This document shows positions 51,837 through 55,213 of a stretch of DNA of 55,213 bases, piece after piece (within the stretch, counting starts at the first letter, position 1; every line of letters begins with the position of its first letter). Position numbers and translations under genes: made by a program. Source of the stretch: a bacterium. GTDB lineage: Bacteria > Bdellovibrionota > Bacteriovoracia > Bacteriovoracales > Bacteriovoracaceae. Where the stretch lies: assembly GCA_030425045.1 (NCBI GenBank), contig JAUHVL010000020.1, positions 1-55,213 on the forward strand, given 5' to 3'. The notes under the pieces were generated by a model. The model made no database searches. It was not told the origin of the DNA and saw only the letters and a program-made list of their open reading frames with translations.

Positions 51837-54809
51837 TTATAAATCTTTAAATGTTCGGTAACGAGTTTTTGGATTATCATCAACTTCTTCTTCAACCACT
51901 ACCGGATCATTAAGGTCGGGATTTTCTCCCTCGGGAAGTATCACGTTTTTAATTTCGATTTCACCATTTTCTAATAAGGTGTATCTGAGAAATTGATTAT
52001 TACCAAGATCTTTAAAAACAGGCTCGCCCTCTTCTAGTAAATCGAGATTCACCGTCTGCATAATTCGGCCTTGCATTTCAGCATAAGGAACTTCAATGGG
52101 TGCTCCATAGCGCTCTAATAAATCACTTGTTTCGGTTAAAAATAAGGCACTATCGTAACCACCACTAGCTGGACTTCTTCCCGATCCACCACCTCCACCG
52201 TAGGGAGCAGTAATACCAGAGCTATAACTTTCAGCAACGTCAGCTTCTTCGACCGCTTCATCTACTGGTGGTGCAATCGGATCTGTTGTGCCAGCTCCTT
52301 GAAAAGAGGTTGCCACATTGACATCCACCCCTTGAGGATCGGCCGATCCACCATTATTTCTATTAGCTAGCTGGCCTTCAAGATCAGCACGTAATCTCGC
52401 CAGCTCTGCTCTTTCTCTTTCAATTTCTGCCTGAAGGGCGAGCATATCTGCACTTGGAGCCACTTCCCCTTGCGCACCAGCTTCGCCAGCAGGCAATCGA
52501 CTTTCAAGGGCCGCAAGTGAGGCTTTTAATTCTTCTATTCGTTGAAGATAAGGAGCAAGCGCCGGATCACTTGGATCAATACTATCTTCTATATTTCTTC
52601 TGGTTTCAGTTGTGGTTACACCACCGTTCACTCCAGCGACACCACCATTAATTCCCGCAACGCCACCGTTGATCACACCATCAGGATTTCCTTTAGCAAG
52701 ACCAGCAAAAGCTGCACCAACACCATTTCTTCGATCAGAAGAATTGAGTTTGCCTCCGACGGTTCCACCACTAGCGAGATCACCTCGTAGCGATCTTCTT
52801 ATTGTCGCTCCCCCGAAAGGATCTTCATCCATATCAGGCCAAAGACTGTCATCTCCCGTTCCTCTACCTTGGGCGTTTCTTTCTCTATCTGAATAAGTTG
52901 TATCTCTCACCTTATCTGCTAAGTTAACATCGTTATCTGCCTGAGTGGCATCGTCACCTACGACATCGTCAAGATCATTACCTCGCATTCTTTCTCTGAA
53001 ATTAGCTATCTGAGTTGAATCGTTATCTGTAAAAGACTCTTGGGCCACAATACAGGCCATCCCAACGAGTGAATAATAGTTGCCGTTCATTTGATCTTGA
53101 GTGAGATTACTTGCACGCCACTGCTCACGTAAGTTATCTCTGTACTCACTGTTAAAAGCAAAGTCTAAACATTGATCCGTTTCTTCAGGTGGTAATGTTG
53201 GTGCATTATTCGCAATCTGCTCACAAAGGTTTTCTACTTTCTCTTTAAAGGTTGTACATGCGTTTTCAGAAACACCTCTTTCCATTTCGATAAATCTTTT
53301 GAAAATTTCAAACGTTGACATCTGTGTTGGTACCTGTGCAGACCTAGTGATACTTCCATCTGGATTAGCTGTCGCGACGACGCCATCTACTCTGGCTTGA
53401 CGATTATTAGACTGAATAAACTGCATTGCATTTTTAAAAGCTTGAGATACATTACTTATGTCATCGTTTTCTTTAAAATTAACCATTCCTTCTAGATAAC
53501 CATGACGTAATAAACCTGACGATCTTAATTCATCTTCAGTAACGTCAGCACTTGCCTCTCTTCTCACTCGATCTATTAATTGAACTGCTAGATAACGGGC
53601 CTGAAATTGATCTTGATTTTCTTCTAAGCCTGTCATCATCTGCATAATGATTTGTGTTTTTTCTATACGTTCAGATACGGCCAACTCTCCTTCGAAAACA
53701 AGTCTATTTGCAAGGTATTCAACAACCGAGTCACAAGGGTCAGCTGTACACTGCTGTCTCTCTTCACTTTCTGGGTTTTGTAATCTTTCATGAAGAGCAT
53801 CAGTACTTTCTCTTGAACCTAAACTATTATAAAGAAGTGTTGTATTTGCTTGATAGTTTTCAGGAGATGCTTCTGGATCACCACCTGCTTGGATTTGAAT
53901 AAACTTACCAATAGTATGACGTTGAAATGCTGTATAGACTTCACCGGCCGTTCTTCCTTCATCAATGAAGTTTTGTAGCTCTTGTTCACCAAAATCAGGT
54001 ACAACAAGTCTTGCCATCTCTGTCATTGTTTCTCTTTGATTGGCCTCTGCATTTGAAGCTGTAAAGGAAGCATCGTTAGGATTAAAGAATAAACAAGCAT
54101 CGGTATTTCCGAGTAAACAACCTGAGCCATTACTACCAATATAATTATTAAAAGTAGCATTTCCACCGCAGCTTAATACATCCATTCGATTTTCAGGAGT
54201 ACACGTTAAACCAGCGACGGCCGTTGCCCCATCTTGGGAACTCATAAGTTCTCCAATCAACTCATTTTGTTTTTCTGAAAGCTCTCTGTACTCTTCAGTT
54301 AAAGCTATAATTGATTCGTAATGAGATTGCCTTGCTCTTTCTATACTAGCTCCAATTGCACGATCATGTTGAGCTCGTATATGGTGCAGGTTTGAAGCAC
54401 AAGCATTTTTAAATTCCTCAATATCTTCATCACTAGGGTTAAAAACCGGACAACTATTTTCATCTCCAGGTCTAATTAATTCATCGACAAAGCGATTACA
54501 AAACTGCTCTTTTTGACCTTCTGTATTTTGAACTCCCCCAGTGCCAGCAGTTAATTCACTAATAAAAGTATCAATACTTGTCGCACATATACTTTGAGTA
54601 AGAGACATGGCCCCTTCAAAAGGATTACTTTCACCTTCAACTTGCGAGGGACATCTTTGCCATCCATCTTGACTTAAATACATCGTTCCCGTGGGGGCAA
54701 AGATTCTTCGACTTGGATTTTTTACAGAACCCTGACGAGGATCCACATCAGCAAAGATGCTTCCACAACTAAAAACGAAAAAGAATAAAAGGACAAACGA
54801 TCTGCTCAT
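51837..54809 (-). CDS. large secreted low-complexity/coiled-coil protein
   Basis: A protein of about 990 residues with a signal peptide (SRSFVLLFFFVFSC..IFA/DVD). Residues about 25-600 are acidic, Gln/Glu/Asn-rich and helical with several Cys pairs (CTPENRMDVLSC, CLLGNTDAC, ENLCEQIAN). Near 705-735 are three imperfect VxNGGVAG repeats, then a coiled coil (APYLQRIEELKASLAALESR, ADMLALQAEIERERAELARL), a Gly/Ser linker (SPASGGYDS), and a C-terminal domain ending RYTLLENGEIEIKN...TRYRTFKDL. That C-terminal domain resembles the end of the gene cut by the right window edge. The ATG at 54818 is also in frame, but GGAG spacing favours 54809. The family was not recognised; probably a periplasmic or surface structural protein. 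Confidence 0.65.
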   Translation of the reverse strand: MSRSFVLLFFFVFSCGSIFADVDPRQGSVKNPSRRIFAPTGTMYLSQDGWQRCPSQVEGESNPFEGAMSLTQSICATSIDTFISELTAGTGGVQNTEGQKEQFCNRFVDELIRPGDENSCPVFNPSDEDIEEFKNACASNLHHIRAQHDRAIGASIERARQSHYESIIALTEEYRELSEKQNELIGELMSSQDGATAVAGLTCTPENRMDVLSCGGNATFNNYIGSNGSGCLLGNTDACLFFNPNDASFTASNAEANQRETMTEMARLVVPDFGEQELQNFIDEGRTAGEVYTAFQRHTIGKFIQIQAGGDPEASPENYQANTTLLYNSLGSRESTDALHERLQNPESEERQQCTADPCDSVVEYLANRLVFEGELAVSERIEKTQIIMQMMTGLEENQDQFQARYLAVQLIDRVRREASADVTEDELRSSGLLRHGYLEGMVNFKENDDISNVSQAFKNAMQFIQSNNRQARVDGVVATANPDGSITRSAQVPTQMSTFEIFKRFIEMERGVSENACTTFKEKVENLCEQIANNAPTLPPEETDQCLDFAFNSEYRDNLREQWRASNLTQDQMNGNYYSLVGMACIVAQESFTDNDSTQIANFRERMRGNDLDDVVGDDATQADNDVNLADKVRDTTYSDRERNAQGRGTGDDSLWPDMDEDPFGGATIRRSLRGDLASGGTVGGKLNSSDRRNGVGAAFAGLAKGNPDGVINGGVAGINGGVAGVNGGVTTTETRRNIEDSIDPSDPALAPYLQRIEELKASLAALESRLPAGEAGAQGEVAPSADMLALQAEIERERAELARLRADLEGQLANRNNGGSADPQGVDVNVATSFQGAGTTDPIAPPVDEAVEEADVAESYSSGITAPYGGGGGSGRSPASGGYDSALFLTETSDLLERYGAPIEVPYAEMQGRIMQTVNLDLLEEGEPVFKDLGNNQFLRYTLLENGEIEIKNVILPEGENPDLNDPVVVEEEVDDNPKTRYRTFKDL

Positions 54810-54917
54810 TTTTACCATTCTCCATATGCCTTAACGGCTAACTCTCTACAATTCTTGACTTATTTACTTAATTATAAAGGTTGACCTTGATGAAAACCTA
54901 AGGAAAACGAAAACTTG

Positions 54918-54944
54918 GAATAAAGAAAGCCCCAAAATGGGGCT
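54918..54944 (-). terminator. rho-independent terminator for the gene at the right edge
   Basis: AGCCCC and GGGGCT pair around a five-base loop and on the minus strand run into TTTCTTTATT. It stands 82 bases after the stop of the partial gene and before the large secreted gene, so these are separate transcripts. Confidence 0.8.
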
Positions 54945-55026
54945 AACTATATGAATTAATTGAATGTCTTTTGAAATCAGGCTTTTGCTAAGTTGAAGGC
55001 TTGCAGCCAAAAATTATGGTCACTCT

Positions 55027-55213
55027 CTAGTTTCCAACTTCTCTAAAGATGTCATAACGAATTTTGGTCTCTGAAGCTTCTTCCGTTTCAACGGCGGCAG
55101 GTAATCTCGTTCTGGCGACATCTGGGTTATCACCGACAACCACTTGCTGTCTAAAGAGCGTCCCGTCACTTCTTTTTTCATGTAAAATAATGGTCCCATC
55201 TTCTAATCTTAAA
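55027..55213 (-). CDS. C-terminal fragment of a paralogue of the 990-residue secreted protein
   Basis: The minus strand is open from the window edge to a TAG at 55027-55029, giving 61 residues: RLEDGTIILHEKRSDGTLF, then QQVVVGDNPDVAR, an acidic stretch, and KIRYDIFREVGN. This parallels the end of the upstream protein in order: LLENGEIEIKN, EGENPDLND, EEEVDD, KTRYRTFKDL. A strong terminator follows. The rest of the gene lies outside the window. Confidence 0.6.
   Translation of the reverse strand, partial: LRLEDGTIILHEKRSDGTLFRQQVVVGDNPDVARTRLPAAVETEEASETKIRYDIFREVGN

Noticed and set aside
52454-52896. Plus-strand frames of 65-94 codons opposite the large secreted gene
   Set aside because: They are shadows of a Gly/Asn/Arg-rich coding region on the other strand and lack ribosome sites.

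Overview
The window reads as chromosome of a low-GC Gram-negative bacterium, most likely a Bdellovibrionota predator of the Bacteriovorax/Halobacteriovorax type. This rests on the AT-rich base composition, the many secreted proteins and lipoproteins, a bacterial histone-fold protein, GspL/M/N secretion genes, an Aap-type general amino-acid transporter and TrmFO. The taxon is an inference; there is no rRNA or tRNA gene in the window.

Layout. 1-3.3 kb (+): end of an outer-membrane beta-barrel gene, then a secreted alpha/beta hydrolase and a carotenoid-oxygenase-family protein with a Tat-like leader. 3.7-10.4 kb (-): a tightly packed six-gene operon: membrane-anchored HEAT protein, processive GT2 glycosyltransferase, secreted protein, small Arg/Asp/Asn-rich protein with a sorting-signal-like tail, exosortase homologue with Ser in place of the catalytic Cys, and an EpsI-like domain fused to a glycosidase-like domain. 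This is the best candidate for an undescribed system. 10.5-12.6 kb: CBS-pair protein, lipoprotein, PilZ-like protein. 12.9-17.2 kb (-): trmFO, EamA transporter, UDP-xylose-synthase-like SDR, GT4 glycosyltransferase. 17.2-23.3 kb (+): NAD synthetase, histone H1-like protein, small secreted protein, gspLMN.

23.3-29.1 kb is an accessory patch: a secreted-protein gene frameshifted at a homopolymer, decayed DNA, a HicAB toxin-antitoxin pair, overlapping small ORFs with alternative hairpins beside an HNH nuclease, and a truncated IS481-like transposase between two broken genes. 29.2-36.5 kb: general L-amino-acid ABC transporter (aapQMP, with aapJ 3.4 kb away) around an MMPL/RND exporter and a lipoprotein. 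36.5-41.6 kb: XRE regulator, acetoacetyl-CoA synthetase, UvrD/Rep helicase, and a secreted protein built of 35-residue repeats. 41.8-44.5 kb: DUF3050 protein, small secreted protein, zinc-finger/histone-fold protein, two lipoproteins. 44.6-50.6 kb (-): leucine-catabolic operon (methylcrotonyl-CoA carboxylase, two enoyl-CoA hydratases, HMG-CoA lyase), in which the carboxylase alpha chain is split by one in-frame stop codon. 50.7-55.2 kb: secreted proteins, including a 990-residue one whose C-terminus resembles that of the gene cut by the right edge.

Working together: the Aap transporter, leucine operon and acetoacetyl-CoA synthetase form a plausible route from imported amino acids to acetyl-CoA, fitting a protein-eating predator. 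The exosortase-like operon and the GT4/UXS genes point to surface glycan assembly. Two copies of a 170-bp structured repeat (3.44 and 12.71 kb) both lie between convergent genes.
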